From NCBI RefSeq assembly GCF_006738645.1, contig NZ_AP019700.1, forward strand, positions 5,128,001 through 5,192,000: DNA of 64,000 nucleotides, given 5' to 3'. The DNA is from Stella humosa. Its GTDB lineage: Bacteria; Pseudomonadota; Alphaproteobacteria; ATCC43930; Allostellaceae. Made by a program: the position numbers and the translations under genes. Of this stretch, positions 32,241 to 41,513 are shown in pieces. The first letter of the stretch is position 1, and each line of letters starts with the position of its first letter. The notes under the pieces were generated by a model. The model saw nothing but the letters and a program-made list of their open reading frames with translations, was not told the DNA's origin and made no database searches.

Positions 32241-32533
32241 GCAAGCCAGTGAACCAGCCGCGCCGCGTCGTCATCGAAGGGCAGGCGATCGCCACCCTGG
32301 CCCGGGCCTGGGACGCGCTCGCGGGCGCGCTCGACCTGCCCGCCCATTTCGGCCGCAACCTCGATGCCCTGCATGACTGCCTGACGGGCGACGTGCCCGG
32401 ACCGCTCGTCATCGAATGGCGGCATTGGCGTGCGACCGAGGAGCGGCTCGGCCAGGGCGTCCGGCCGATGCGCGAGACCCTGGAGGAAGCGGCCGCGACG
32501 CGCGACGACCTGGAGGTCCGCTTCCCCGACTGA
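32237..32533 (+). CDS. barstar-family ribonuclease inhibitor
   Basis: A 98-residue cytoplasmic protein with the barstar signature FGRNLDALHDCLTGD (compare barstar YGENLDALWDCLTG), which holds the acidic residue that plugs the RNase active site. The GTG start at 32237 overlaps the RNase stop (GTGA); a second GTG 12 bp on is possible. It protects the producer from enzyme that folds before export. Gene order RNase then inhibitor with overlap gives a tight toxin–immunity unit. Confidence 0.92.
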   Translation: MSKPVNQPRRVVIEGQAIATLARAWDALAGALDLPAHFGRNLDALHDCLTGDVPGPLVIEWRHWRATEERLGQGVRPMRETLEEAAATRDDLEVRFPD

Positions 32534-32564
32534 CGACCGCCGTCGCCGGCTTGCCGGCCGGCGG

Positions 32565-33410
32565 TCAACCCAGCTCGAAGGTCGTGACGCCGTAGGTGCC
32601 CGCCAGGTCGACCAGGGGCGCCGGCCCGCGATACATCCGTGCGGTCTCGAAGCAGGCGGCCAGGCCATGCCGCTCGGCCAGTGCCACGGCATCCGGATTG
32701 TTCTCGGGCACATCGAAGAAGACCGGCCCCTCGCCCGCCTGGGCCGCCAGCGCCCGGAACAGGCTCTCGGCGGTGTCGGCATCGTCGGCGAAGAGCGGAC
32801 CGATCTTCCAGCCGATGCGGCAGCGGCGGACGACGCCGTAGCCCGACAGGCTGCCGTCGCGAAGTGCGGCATAGCCATGGCTGTGCGGCAGGCCGGCCCA
32901 TACCGCCAGGAAGGCGCGCCTGGCCGCGGGAAAGAAGCGGCGGTCATAGGCGAGCAGGCGGTCGAGCGGCACCTCGCCCAGGGGCAGCAGGCCGGATTCG
33001 ATGCGCCCGGCCGTGGCGACCCCGCCGAAGCGGATGTTGCGACAGGCCAGCACGAAGCCGGAGCGGGCATAGTTCGCCTGCTGGGCGGGCACCCCGTCCA
33101 GCCCCACCACGGCGCCAGAGAGGTAGCCCATGCCGGCCCGCCATAGCGCCAGCCCATGGCCCTGGCCGCGGAAACCCGGGGCGGCGATATAGAAGCCGAG
33201 GAAGCCGAAGTCGCCCGCATAGCGCACGACCGAGATCGAGGCCGCCGGCTGGCCGTCGAGCCGCGCCACCAGGAACCCCGTCGGATCGGCCGCGCGGAAG
33301 GCCAGCGCGTCGGCCAGCCCCGGGTTCCAGCCCTCGTCGGCGGCCCAGTCGATCGCGCGGTCGAGGTCGGCCGGGCTCATCACGGAAATGGCCAGGGTGG
33401 AGGCGGGCAT
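32565..33410 (-). CDS. GNAT family N-acetyltransferase, two-domain type
   Basis: A 281-residue protein with an N-terminal GNAT domain: GFYIAAPGFRGQGHGLALWRAGMGYL (~71–96) contains the acetyl-CoA R-G-x-G-H-G loop, and VPAQQANYARSGFVLACRN the helix after it. The C-terminal half (RRFFPAARRAFLAVWAGLPHSHG, GSLSGYGVVRRCRIGWKIGPLFADD) is the partner domain found in the DUF1248/acetyltransf_18 group. The start at 33410 gives a standard N-terminus. Substrate unknown; it is convergent with barstar. Confidence 0.88.
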   Translation of the reverse strand: MPASTLAISVMSPADLDRAIDWAADEGWNPGLADALAFRAADPTGFLVARLDGQPAASISVVRYAGDFGFLGFYIAAPGFRGQGHGLALWRAGMGYLSGAVVGLDGVPAQQANYARSGFVLACRNIRFGGVATAGRIESGLLPLGEVPLDRLLAYDRRFFPAARRAFLAVWAGLPHSHGYAALRDGSLSGYGVVRRCRIGWKIGPLFADDADTAESLFRALAAQAGEGPVFFDVPENNPDAVALAERHGLAACFETARMYRGPAPLVDLAGTYGVTTFELG

Positions 33411-33533
33411 GGCGGCACTCTTCGGGTTGCTTCTGCGGCCCAGCCTGCCCCGCCCGCGGGGCCGGCCGCAACTGCCCGCGCAAATCGTCGCTGCGCCTGG
33501 GCGCGGGCCCTGGCAGGCGCTATATCTCGGCAC

Positions 33534-33728
33534 ATGAATACCTTCCTGACGATCGTCCTGGTCCTCCTGATGCTGGCGACGCTGGGCGTGCTCGGTGCCG
33601 GCGTGGTCGGCATGATCCGGGGCGGCAGCGACCCGCGCCGCAGCAACACGCTGATGCGCTATCGCGTGCTGTTCCAGATGGGGGCGCTGCTGGTCCTCGG
33701 CCTCGTCCTCTGGACGATGAAGCCCTAG
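33534..33728 (+). CDS. twin-transmembrane (HIG1-like) small protein
   Basis: A 64-residue protein with two helices (FLTIVLVLLMLATLGVLGAG and FQMGALLVLGLVLWTM) joined by a basic loop GGSDPRRSNTLMRYR. The R-x-N-x-L-M-R-x-R pattern matches the small alphaproteobacterial twin-TM/HIG1-like proteins that usually sit in front of the cobalamin adenosyltransferase gene, as here (8-bp gap). HIG1 relatives affect respiratory supercomplexes; the bacterial role is unknown. Confidence 0.8.
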   Translation: MNTFLTIVLVLLMLATLGVLGAGVVGMIRGGSDPRRSNTLMRYRVLFQMGALLVLGLVLWTMKP

Positions 33729-33735
33729 GGTCGCC

Positions 33736-34299
33736 ATGGTCCAGCTGACCCGCATCTACACCCGCGGCGGCGACCGCGGCGAGACCTCACTCGGCGACGG
33801 CGTCCGCGTGCCCAAGCACGACCTGCGGGTGGAGGCGTTCGGCACCGTCGACGAGGCCAATGCCACCATCGGCCTGGTGCGGCTGCACACCGAAGGGGCA
33901 CTCGACCAGCTGCTGGCGCTGATCCAGAACGACCTCTTCGATCTCGGCGCCGACCTCTGCACGCCCGAGGACGGGCGCCGCGGGGCCGGCGCGCTGCGCA
34001 TCGTGGCGTCCCAGGTCGCCCGCCTGGAGACCGAGATCGACGCCTACAATGGCCGGCTGGCGCCGCTGTCGTCCTTCATCCTGCCGGGCGGCACGGCGGC
34101 GGCGGCCTACCTGCACCTGGCCCGCACCGTGACCCGCCGGGCCGAGCGGCTGGTGGCCGAGCTGGCGGCCCGCGACCCGGTCAACCCGGAAGCCTTCAAG
34201 TACCTCAACCGCCTGTCCGACCTGCTCTTCGTGCTGTCGCGGCACGCCAACGGCGATGGCGCCGGCGACGTGCTGTGGGTGCCCGGCGCCAGCCGTTGA
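33736..34299 (+). CDS. pduO: cob(I)yrinic acid a,c-diamide adenosyltransferase, PduO type
   Basis: A 187-residue enzyme that attaches the adenosyl group to cob(I)alamin. The ATP-binding N-terminus TRGGDRGETSLGDG, the DEANATIGLVR helix, and ARTVTRRAERLVAEL plus YLNRLSDLLFVLSR are diagnostic for the PduO class. It would supply coenzyme B12 for NrdJ, encoded 17 kb away. It is the second gene of the twin-TM–pduO pair and lies just upstream of etfBA. Confidence 0.95.
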   Translation: MVQLTRIYTRGGDRGETSLGDGVRVPKHDLRVEAFGTVDEANATIGLVRLHTEGALDQLLALIQNDLFDLGADLCTPEDGRRGAGALRIVASQVARLETEIDAYNGRLAPLSSFILPGGTAAAAYLHLARTVTRRAERLVAELAARDPVNPEAFKYLNRLSDLLFVLSRHANGDGAGDVLWVPGASR

Positions 34300-34437
34300 G
34301 CGCCGTCGGGGCGGGGATGTTTCGCTTGCCATGCCATTGTGCATGTGCACAAATCGCGCGCCACGGCGGCACGGAACGGGCCAGCCGGCCCGTTCCCATT
34401 CGCCGCCGCCCAGCATCCATCAGGTGAGTTGTTGCCG

Positions 34438-35187
34438 ATGAAAGTGCTCGTCGCCGTCAAGCGGGTCGTCGACTACAACGTCAAGATCCGGGTCAAGGCC
34501 GACAAGACCGGGGTCGAGACGTCCAACGTCAAGATGTCGATGAACCCCTTCGACGAGATCGGGGTCGAGGAAGCCGTGCGCCTGAAAGAGGCGGGTGCGG
34601 CCACCGAGATCGTCGCCGTCTCCCTGGGCGTGACCCAGTGCCAGGAGACCATCCGCACCGCGCTCGCCATGGGTGCCGACCGCGGCATCCTGGTGGAGAC
34701 CGACGCGGTGCTGGAGCCGCTGGCGGTCGCCAAGCTGCTGAAGGCGGTGTGCGAGAAGGAGCAGCCCCGCCTCGTCATCCTAGGCAAGCAGGCGATCGAC
34801 GACGACGCCAACCAGACCGGCCAGATGCTGGCGGCCCTGCTCGGCTGGCCGCAGGCGACCTTCGCCTCCAAGGTGAAGATCGACGGCGACAAGGCCGAGG
34901 TGACGCGCGAGGTCGATGGCGGCCTGGAGACGATCCGCATCGCGCTGCCGGCCATCGTCACCACCGACCTGCGCCTGAACGAGCCGCGCTACGCCTCGCT
35001 GCCGAACATCATGAAGGCGAAGAAGAAGCCGATCGACGTGCTGAAGCCGGCCGACCTCGGCGTCGACGCGGCACCCCGGCTGACGGTCCTCAAGGTCGAG
35101 GAGCCGGCCAAGCGCCAGGCCGGCATCAAGGTCAAGAGCGTGGCCGAACTCGTCGACAAGTTGAAGACCGAAGCGCGGGTGATCTGA
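34438..35187 (+). CDS. etfB: electron transfer flavoprotein subunit beta
   Basis: A 249-residue protein, the usual size. [61 protein letters not shown] and [18 protein letters not shown] are highly typical. With EtfA it carries electrons from acyl-CoA dehydrogenases to ETF:quinone oxidoreductase and holds AMP. Start ATG at 34438. The stop overlaps the etfA start. Confidence 0.97.
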   Translation: MKVLVAVKRVVDYNVKIRVKADKTGVETSNVKMSMNPFDEIGVEEAVRLKEAGAATEIVAVSLGVTQCQETIRTALAMGADRGILVETDAVLEPLAVAKLLKAVCEKEQPRLVILGKQAIDDDANQTGQMLAALLGWPQATFASKVKIDGDKAEVTREVDGGLETIRIALPAIVTTDLRLNEPRYASLPNIMKAKKKPIDVLKPADLGVDAAPRLTVLKVEEPAKRQAGIKVKSVAELVDKLKTEARVI

Positions 35188-36125
35188 TGAGCGTCCTCGT
35201 CCTGGCCGAGCATGACGGCTCGGCCCTGAAGCCCGCCACCCTCAATGCCGTGACCGCGGCGGTCGAGATCGGTGGCGACCTGCATATCCTGGTCGCCGGC
35301 CAGGGCTGCGCGGCCGTGGCCGAGGCAGCCGCCAAGGTGCCGGGCGTCGCCAAGGTGCTGGTGGCCGACGATGCCGCCTACGCCCACCCGCTGGCCGAGA
35401 ACCTGACCCCGCTGCTGGTGGGCTTGGCCCCCGGCTACAGCCACCTGCTGGCCCCGGCCACCACCAACGGCAAGAACGTGCTGCCGCGCGTGGCAGCCTT
35501 GCTCGACGTGCAGCAGATCTCGGACATCACCGCGGTCGTGTCGCCCGACACCTTCGTGCGGCCGATCTATGCCGGCAACGCGCTGGCGACGGTGCAGTCC
35601 AAGGATGCGATCAAGGTCATCACCGTCCGCACCACCGGCTTCGGCCCGGCAGCGGCCGAGGGCGGCAGCGCCACCATCGAGAATGTCGCCGCGACGGCGG
35701 ATTCCGGCCTGTCGAGCTTCGTCGGCAACGAGCTGTCGAAGTCCGAGCGGCCGGAACTGACGGCCGCCCGCGTCGTCGTGTCCGGCGGGCGCGGCATGCA
35801 GAACGGCGAGAACTTCAAGCTGCTGGAGGCCCTGGCCGACAAGCTGGGTGCCGCCGTCGGCGCCAGCCGGGCCGCGGTCGACGCCGGCTTCGTGCCCAAC
35901 GACTATCAGGTCGGCCAGACCGGCAAGGTGGTGGCGCCGGAGCTCTACATCGCCGTCGGCATCTCGGGCGCGATCCAGCATCTGGCCGGCATGAAGGACA
36001 GCAAGGTGATCGTTGCCATCAACAAGGACGAGGAAGCCCCGATCTTCCAGGTGGCCGACTATGGGCTGGTCGGTGACCTTTTCCAGATCGTGCCGGAACT
36101 GACCAACGCCATCGAAAAATCGTGA
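35187..36125 (+). CDS. etfA: electron transfer flavoprotein subunit alpha
   Basis: A 312-residue FAD-binding subunit. The C-terminal FAD domain is complete: [56 protein letters not shown] and [20 protein letters not shown]. The ATG at 35187 overlaps the etfB stop (TGATGA), giving coupled synthesis of the 1:1 heterodimer. Confidence 0.97.
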   Translation: MSVLVLAEHDGSALKPATLNAVTAAVEIGGDLHILVAGQGCAAVAEAAAKVPGVAKVLVADDAAYAHPLAENLTPLLVGLAPGYSHLLAPATTNGKNVLPRVAALLDVQQISDITAVVSPDTFVRPIYAGNALATVQSKDAIKVITVRTTGFGPAAAEGGSATIENVAATADSGLSSFVGNELSKSERPELTAARVVVSGGRGMQNGENFKLLEALADKLGAAVGASRAAVDAGFVPNDYQVGQTGKVVAPELYIAVGISGAIQHLAGMKDSKVIVAINKDEEAPIFQVADYGLVGDLFQIVPELTNAIEKS

Positions 36126-36202
36126 TGCCCAATCGGCGCACGCTCTTCGCCCAGAGCGATCGTTCGTCCGGCGACGGTTCCGCAGAGCAGACAGGGAACG
36201 CG

Positions 36203-37075
36203 ATGATCGGCAAGATCGGCATCATCGGCGCGGGCCAGATGGGCTCGGGCATCGCCCAGGTTTCCGCCCAGGCGGGATATCCGGTGCGCCTGCTCGACAT
36301 GAGCGAAGAGTCGCTGAAGCGCGCGGTCGAGAACATCGACCGGGGCTACCAGCGGCTGGTGGCCCGCGGCAAGCTGACCGAGGACGAGCGGACAGCCGCC
36401 ATGGCCCGCATCGAGACGGCGCGCGACATGGCGGTGTTCCGCGATTGCGACGTCGTCATCGAGGCCGCGACCGAGAACGAGCAGGTCAAGAAGGAGATCT
36501 TCAAGGCGCTGGTGCCCAACCTGGGGCCCGCCACGATCGTCGCCTCGAACACCTCGTCGATCTCGATCACCCGGCTGGCGGCGTCGACCGACCGGCCGGG
36601 CCGCTTCATCGGCATGCACTTCATGAATCCCGTGCCGGTGATGCAGCTGGTCGAGATCATCCGCGGCATCGCCACCGAGGAAGCAACCTACCAGTCGATC
36701 CGCGAGCTGTCGGTGCGGCTTGGCAAGCAGCCGGTGGCGGCCGAGGATTTCCCGGCCTTCATCGTCAACCGCATCCTGCTGCCGATGATCAACGAGGCCG
36801 TCTACACCCTCTATGAGGGGGTGGGCTCGGTCGAGGCGATCGACACCGCCATGAAGCTCGGCGCCAACCACCCGATGGGGCCGCTGGAACTGGCCGACTT
36901 CATCGGGCTCGATACCTGCCTGGCAGTCATGCAGGTGCTCTATGACGGGCTGGCGGACTCCAAGTACCGCCCCTGCCCGCTGCTGGTGAAGTATGTCGAG
37001 GCCGGCTGGCTCGGCCGCAAGGCCGGCCGCGGCTTCTACGACTATCGCGGCGAGAAGCCGGTACCGACCCGCTAG
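36203..37075 (+). CDS. 3-hydroxybutyryl-CoA dehydrogenase (3-hydroxyacyl-CoA dehydrogenase)
   Basis: A 290-residue NAD-dependent enzyme oxidising (S)-3-hydroxyacyl-CoA. The Rossmann start is IGIIGAGQMGSGIAQVSAQAG, the active-site region HFMNPVPVMQLVEIIRG contains the catalytic His, and FIVNRILLPMINEA and GANHPMGPLELADFIGLDT are C-terminal family blocks. The start at 36203 is preferred to the in-frame ATG at 36122, which would overlap etfA and add a disordered tail. It is in operon with etfBA, a pairing common in alphaproteobacteria. A hairpin terminator follows. Confidence 0.95.
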   Translation: MIGKIGIIGAGQMGSGIAQVSAQAGYPVRLLDMSEESLKRAVENIDRGYQRLVARGKLTEDERTAAMARIETARDMAVFRDCDVVIEAATENEQVKKEIFKALVPNLGPATIVASNTSSISITRLAASTDRPGRFIGMHFMNPVPVMQLVEIIRGIATEEATYQSIRELSVRLGKQPVAAEDFPAFIVNRILLPMINEAVYTLYEGVGSVEAIDTAMKLGANHPMGPLELADFIGLDTCLAVMQVLYDGLADSKYRPCPLLVKYVEAGWLGRKAGRGFYDYRGEKPVPTR

Positions 37076-37086
37076 ATCGTCCGATC

Positions 37087-37113
37087 ATCCCTGCGGCGGG
37101 CCGCCGCAGGGAT
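37087..37113 (+). terminator. hairpin terminator after the hydroxyacyl-CoA dehydrogenase gene
   Basis: ATCCCTGCGGCG (37087–37098) and CGCCGCAGGGAT (37102–37113) form a perfect 12-bp stem with a 3-base loop, 12 bp after the stop. The following T-run is weak (TGCGCTT). Confidence 0.6.
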
Positions 37114-37182
37114 TGCGCTTGAGCGGCATGCGACCGCCGGGTGAAACTGCCCGGTCGCAATCCTCGCCCCGAGGCTCCGCCC

Positions 37183-38505
37183 ATGGCCGCCACCGTCGAT
37201 GCCGTTCCCTCGGACGAGAAACTTCCCGAACGCACACAGGTGGTGGTGATCGGGGCCGGCATCATCGGCGTCAGCACGGCACTCGCCCTGGCCGAGAAGG
37301 GCATTCCGGTCGTGCTGTGCGAGAAGGGCCAGGTCGCGGCCGAGCAGTCCAGCCGCAACTGGGGCTGGTGCCGCACCTCCCAGCGCGACCCGCGCGAGAT
37401 TGCCCTCAGCGTCGAGGCGCAGCGGATGTGGGAGGGGATGGATGCCCGCATCGGCGAGTCCACCGGCTTCACCCGCAGCGGCATCCTGTTCCCCTGCGAG
37501 ACCGACGCCGAGGTCGAGGCGAAGGAACGCTGGCTGGAGCATGCCCGCCCCTACCAGCTTGATTCGCGGATGCTGAGCGCGGCCGAGATGGCCCCACTGC
37601 TGCCCGGCAACACCCACAAGTTCAAGGCCGGCCTCTATACCGCCAGCGACGGCCGGGCCGAGCCGCAGATCGCCGCCCCCGCCATGGCGCGGGCCGCCCG
37701 CCGCCTGGGCGCCACGGTGCTGACCAACTGCGCCGTGCGCGGGGTGGAGACCGCGGGCGGGCGGGTGTCGGCCGTCGTCACCGAGAAGGGCCGGATCGCC
37801 TGCTCGGGCGTGGTGCTGGCCGGCGGCGCCTGGTCGCGCCTCTTCTCGGGCAACATGGGGATCGACCTGCCGCAACTGATGGTGACCGGGTCGGTCCTGC
37901 GCACGATGCCCATTGCCGGCGGGCCCGAATGCGCCGTCGGCACCAACGAGTACGGCATCCGCAAGCGCGCCGATGGCGGCTACACCATGGCCAAGCGCAA
38001 CACCAACATCACCGACATCACGCCCGATAGCTTCCGCCTGTTCTTCGACTTCCTGCCGGCCTTCAAGCAGAACCGCAAATTCCTGAAGCTGCGCCTGGGC
38101 CAGCGGTTCTTCGACGAGCTACGACGCCCGCGGCGCTGGTCGCTCGACAGCGTGACGCCATTCGAGCAGGTGCGGATCATGGACCCGGCCCCCTCCCTGC
38201 CGGCGCTGGCAGCCCTGAAGGCGATCGTCGCCCGCGACTTCCCGGTCTTCCGCGACATGCAGGTGGCCGCCACCTGGGGCGGGCTGATCGACAGCACGCC
38301 CGACGTGGTGCCGGTCATCTCCACCGTCGACCGGGTGCCGGGCTTCGTCATCGCCACCGGCTTCTCCGGCCACGGCTTCGGCATCGGCCCGGCGGCCGGG
38401 CGGCTGGCGGCCGACCTCGTCACCGGCGACCGGCCGATCGTCGACCCCAGGGAGTTCCGCTTCTCGCGCTATACCGACGGCAGCAACCCCCGCCCGAAGG
38501 CGTAG
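37183..38505 (+). CDS. FAD-dependent oxidoreductase, DAO family
   Basis: A 440-residue protein with the FAD dinucleotide-binding motif VVVIGAGIIGVSTALALAEKG near the N-terminus and the closing [20 protein letters not shown] of D-amino-acid-oxidase-fold enzymes. QSSRNWGWCRTSQRDPRE and AATWGGLIDSTPDVVPVI place it with sarcosine/glycine oxidase or D-amino acid dehydrogenase-like proteins. The ATG at 37183 has GAGG upstream; a GTG at 37141 would extend it by 14 residues. The substrate is probably a secondary or D-amino acid, not further resolved. Confidence 0.9.
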   Translation: MAATVDAVPSDEKLPERTQVVVIGAGIIGVSTALALAEKGIPVVLCEKGQVAAEQSSRNWGWCRTSQRDPREIALSVEAQRMWEGMDARIGESTGFTRSGILFPCETDAEVEAKERWLEHARPYQLDSRMLSAAEMAPLLPGNTHKFKAGLYTASDGRAEPQIAAPAMARAARRLGATVLTNCAVRGVETAGGRVSAVVTEKGRIACSGVVLAGGAWSRLFSGNMGIDLPQLMVTGSVLRTMPIAGGPECAVGTNEYGIRKRADGGYTMAKRNTNITDITPDSFRLFFDFLPAFKQNRKFLKLRLGQRFFDELRRPRRWSLDSVTPFEQVRIMDPAPSLPALAALKAIVARDFPVFRDMQVAATWGGLIDSTPDVVPVISTVDRVPGFVIATGFSGHGFGIGPAAGRLAADLVTGDRPIVDPREFRFSRYTDGSNPRPKA

Positions 38506-38524
38506 GGGTAAACCGGGCTCGGAG

Positions 38525-39007
38525 TCAGGTGGGGCTGCGGTGCCGGCGGGCGCCGGGCAAGATCGGCGCGCACCCTGGATCGTCCTCCCACGGGTTGAAT
38601 ATCGCAGCCCCGCTGTAGCGGACGTCCCGCACGTTGCGGGTGGCAAGGTACAGATCGTGCTCGATCGCCGTGGCGGCGAGCAAGGTATCGATCACCGGCG
38701 CCGGATGGCCGGTCCGGCGGCGGACCGAGCCGCTGATGGCGCCCCAGCGATACACGACCCGATCGGAAACGGACAGGACGCGATCGACGAAGCGCGCCGC
38801 GAGCCCGTCCCGGGTATTCCTGTAGATGGCGCGGCGAGGGTCATCCTCCTCAAGGCCGGCGATGCCCTTGTCATACTCGCCGAGCGTCAGGACGCTGAGA
38901 TACAGGCTCGTCTCGTCCTGCTCCGCCGCCCATTGCTTCACGCGGAGCGAGCCGCGCGGACTGATGATCTCCGCCGTGACATTGGTGTCGAGCAGCCAGC
39001 CGATCAA
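38525..39007 (-). CDS. PIN-domain toxin (VapC-like)
   Basis: A 160-residue PIN ribonuclease. Acidic active-site residues are seen in LLDTNVTAEI (Asp), LTLGEYDKGI (Glu) and PVIDTLLAATAIEHDL (Asp), followed by LATRNVRDV. The gene starts within the stop region of the antitoxin gene (4-bp overlap), the normal antitoxin–toxin order. The C-terminal ~25 residues (GCAPILPGARRHRSPT) extend past the core fold. Such toxins cut tRNA or rRNA when free of antitoxin. Confidence 0.9.
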   Translation of the reverse strand: MIGWLLDTNVTAEIISPRGSLRVKQWAAEQDETSLYLSVLTLGEYDKGIAGLEEDDPRRAIYRNTRDGLAARFVDRVLSVSDRVVYRWGAISGSVRRRTGHPAPVIDTLLAATAIEHDLYLATRNVRDVRYSGAAIFNPWEDDPGCAPILPGARRHRSPT

Positions 39008-39312
39008 ATGTCCGGTTCCCGGCCGACATCGTGCGGGCGCGTCAGATCGAGCCCCTCGATCGACAGGCTTTCCATGAATGCCACGAAGGGCAAGGCAGCG
39101 GCCGGCTTCACCATGCGGTCGAACTCGTCCGCCGCAATCACCACGACCGCATCCTGACCACGGACGGTAACCCGCTGGGGACCTTCGTCACGCGCGCGGC
39201 GAACGACCTCGCTGAACTGGGCCTTTGCATCCTGCAGCTTCCAGCCGTCACGCTTGCCAGAGCGGTCGACCTTGCGCGGTGTGCGATATGCGGTGCCGCT
39301 ATTCCGGGACAC
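39004..39312 (-). CDS. Phd/YefM-family antitoxin
   Basis: A 102-residue protein with the Phd/YefM N-terminal DNA-binding domain WKLQDAKAQFSEVVRRARDEGPQRVTVRGQDAVVVI and a C-terminal arm (AALPFVAFMESLS) that wraps the toxin. About 20 basic residues precede the domain (RNSGTAYRTPRKVDRSGKRDG), longer than in most members; the true start could be a later codon. It overlaps the toxin gene by 4 bp and probably autoregulates the pair. Confidence 0.9.
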   Translation of the reverse strand: MSRNSGTAYRTPRKVDRSGKRDGWKLQDAKAQFSEVVRRARDEGPQRVTVRGQDAVVVIAADEFDRMVKPAAALPFVAFMESLSIEGLDLTRPHDVGREPDI

Positions 39313-39383
39313 GTCAGCTCCTGACCATCTGACTAGATCATATCGCGATGCGAGCCGGCCGGGAAGCCCGACATGCCGTGCGC

Positions 39384-39929
39384 CTACTTCAGGTAGTATT
39401 CGATCAGCGCCACGGCCGACTCGCTATCCCACGCGGCATCGCCCTCGAGGCGGCCGAGTTCGTTGCCTTCCCGATCGAGCAGGATTGTCGTCGGCAAGCC
39501 GCGGGCGGCGAACGCGCGGGGGATGGCCCCCTTGGGGTCGACCCAGACGCCCAGCCCCTCGACCCCGTGCTTCTTCAGAAATGGCTCGACCTGGCGGGCG
39601 CCGCCGCGGTCGGACGACACCGCCAGCACCGTGACACCGCTGGCAGCCAGGCGGGCGCGCAGGCGGTCGAGTGCCGGCAGTTCCTTGACGCACGGCGCGC
39701 ACCAGGTCGCCCACAGGTTGACCAGCACCAGCCGGCCGCGGAAATCGGCGAAGGTGCGCTCTCGGCCCTCGCCATCCAGGAAGGGCAAGCTCGGCGCTGG
39801 CCGCGGCTCCGCCGGCGCGGTAAATTGCCCGATCGCGCCGTGAAACGGCGGCGCCCCGGCGACAACGGCCGACCCCCACGCTGGCTGCGACAGCAGCAGC
39901 AAGGCGGCCAGGAAACGTCCGATACCCAT
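39384..39929 (-). CDS. TlpA/ResA-type thiol-disulfide oxidoreductase
   Basis: A 181-residue exported thioredoxin-fold protein: signal peptide [18 protein letters not shown], then the active site [18 protein letters not shown] (CxxC) and the cis-Pro region [14 protein letters not shown]. Such proteins reduce periplasmic disulfides, for instance during cytochrome c maturation. The ATG at 39929 shares bases with the ATG at 39928 on the opposite strand, so promoters of this gene and argH must lie inside or across each other's 5' ends. Confidence 0.93.
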   Translation of the reverse strand: MGIGRFLAALLLLSQPAWGSAVVAGAPPFHGAIGQFTAPAEPRPAPSLPFLDGEGRERTFADFRGRLVLVNLWATWCAPCVKELPALDRLRARLAASGVTVLAVSSDRGGARQVEPFLKKHGVEGLGVWVDPKGAIPRAFAARGLPTTILLDREGNELGRLEGDAAWDSESAVALIEYYLK

Positions 39930-39957
39930 GCCCTCGTCCCTTTCGGAGCCCGAACCA

Positions 39958-41379
39958 GTGACCGACCCGAGCAACAATAATGGCGCTGCAGCGCCCGCCG
40001 CCAACCCGCTCTGGGGCGGGCGTTTCGCCGCGGGCCACGCCGCCGTCATGGAGCGCATCAACGCCTCGATCGGGTTCGACCGCCGTCTCTATGCCCAGGA
40101 CATCGCCGGGTCCAAGGCCCATGCGCGCATGCTGGGCAAGGCCGGCATCGTCTCGGCCGAGGATGTGGAGCGGATCGTGGCCGGGCTCGACACCATCCTG
40201 GCCGAGATCGAAGCGGGCAAGTTCGAGTTCAAGATCGCGCTCGAGGACATCCACATGAATGTGGAATCCCGCCTGACCGAGCTGATCGGCCCGGCGGCCG
40301 GACGCCTGCACACGGCGCGCTCGCGCAACGACCAGATCGCGCTCGACTTCAAGCTGTGGGTCCGCGACGCCGTCGACGGGCTGGACGAGCAGATGAAGGA
40401 CCTGCAGGCGGCCCTGCTGGACCTGGCCGAGCGCCATGCCGGCACCGTGATGCCGGGCTACACCCACCTGCAGGCGGCCCAGCCGGTCACCTTCGGCCAC
40501 CACCTGATGGCCTATGTCGAGATGCTGGGGCGCGACCGCGGCCGCATGGCCGACGCCCGCCGGCGGATGAACGAATCCCCGCTGGGGGCAGCCGCGCTCG
40601 CCGGCACGTCCTTCCCGATCGACCGCCACATGACGGCGGCCGCATTGGGCTTCGACCGGCCGATGGCCAACTCGCTGGACGCCGTGTCCGACCGCGACTA
40701 CGCGCTGGAGTTCCTTTCGGCGGCCGCGATCGCGTCCATCCACCTGTCGCGCTTCGCCGAGGAAATCGTGCTGTGGTGCGCCGACGGGTTCAAGTTCATC
40801 CGCCTGACCGACGCCTACACCACCGGCAGCTCGATCATGCCGCAGAAGCGCAACCCCGACGCGGCCGAGCTGGTGCGGGCCAAGGCGGGCCGGGTCATCG
40901 GCGCCCTGAATTCGCTGCTGATCGTGCTGAAGGGCCTGCCCCTGACCTATGGCAAGGACATGCAGGACGACAAGGAGCCGACCTTCGAGGCGGCCGACAC
41001 GCTGTCGCTGGCGCTGGCCGCCATGGCCGGGATGGTGCGCGACATGACGGCCGACCCCGAGCGCATGCGGGCGGCGACCGACAAGGGCTTCATCACCGCA
41101 ACCGACCTGGCCGACTGGCTGGTGCGGACGCTGGGCATCCCCTTCCGCGAGGCCCATCACGTCACCGGGCGCTGCGTGCGCAAGGCCGAGGACCGCGGCT
41201 GCGCGCTGGCCGAACTGTCGCTGGCCGAGTTGCAGGCCGAGCATCCGGGCATCACCGATGCCATCTACGATGTGCTGACCGTCGACCGCTCGGTCGCCAG
41301 CCGGACCAGCTTCGGCGGCACCGCACCCGACGGCGTGCGCGCCCGCATCGCCGACGCCAGGGAGAAATACCTCGCATGA
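39958..41379 (+). CDS. argH: argininosuccinate lyase
   Basis: A 473-residue enzyme (from GTG at 39958) that splits argininosuccinate to arginine and fumarate. [56 protein letters not shown] and the fumarase-superfamily signature [20 protein letters not shown] are all present. An in-frame ATG at 39928 would add ten residues but overlaps the divergent tlpA start; the GTG has GGAG at a good distance. Downstream lptM and lysA overlap in series, one operon. Confidence 0.96.
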   Translation: MTDPSNNNGAAAPAANPLWGGRFAAGHAAVMERINASIGFDRRLYAQDIAGSKAHARMLGKAGIVSAEDVERIVAGLDTILAEIEAGKFEFKIALEDIHMNVESRLTELIGPAAGRLHTARSRNDQIALDFKLWVRDAVDGLDEQMKDLQAALLDLAERHAGTVMPGYTHLQAAQPVTFGHHLMAYVEMLGRDRGRMADARRRMNESPLGAAALAGTSFPIDRHMTAAALGFDRPMANSLDAVSDRDYALEFLSAAAIASIHLSRFAEEIVLWCADGFKFIRLTDAYTTGSSIMPQKRNPDAAELVRAKAGRVIGALNSLLIVLKGLPLTYGKDMQDDKEPTFEAADTLSLALAAMAGMVRDMTADPERMRAATDKGFITATDLADWLVRTLGIPFREAHHVTGRCVRKAEDRGCALAELSLAELQAEHPGITDAIYDVLTVDRSVASRTSFGGTAPDGVRARIADAREKYLA

Positions 41380-41513
41380 CGCCCCGCCCGCTGATCGCCG
41401 CCCTGCTGCTCGTGGTCGCCCTCGCCAGCCTCGGCGCCTGTGGCAAGAAATCCAGGCTCGACGCCCCCGATGGCGACAAGTCCACCTATCCGAAGGTCTA
41501 TCCCCGTGAATGA
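41376..41513 (+). CDS. lptM: LptM-like small lipoprotein (YifL)
   Basis: A 45-residue lipoprotein: signal [21 protein letters not shown] with lipobox LGAC, then a short tail [21 protein letters not shown]. Sequence, size and place between argH and lysA match LptM, which helps the LPS translocon LptD form its disulfides. It overlaps argH by 4 bp. It is easily missed because of its size. Confidence 0.85.
   Translation: MTPRPLIAALLLVVALASLGACGKKSRLDAPDGDKSTYPKVYPRE

Noticed and set aside
36122-36202. 27-residue N-terminal extension of the hydroxyacyl-CoA dehydrogenase
   Set aside because: It overlaps etfA, is not family-like, and the ATG at 36203 begins directly at the Rossmann strand.
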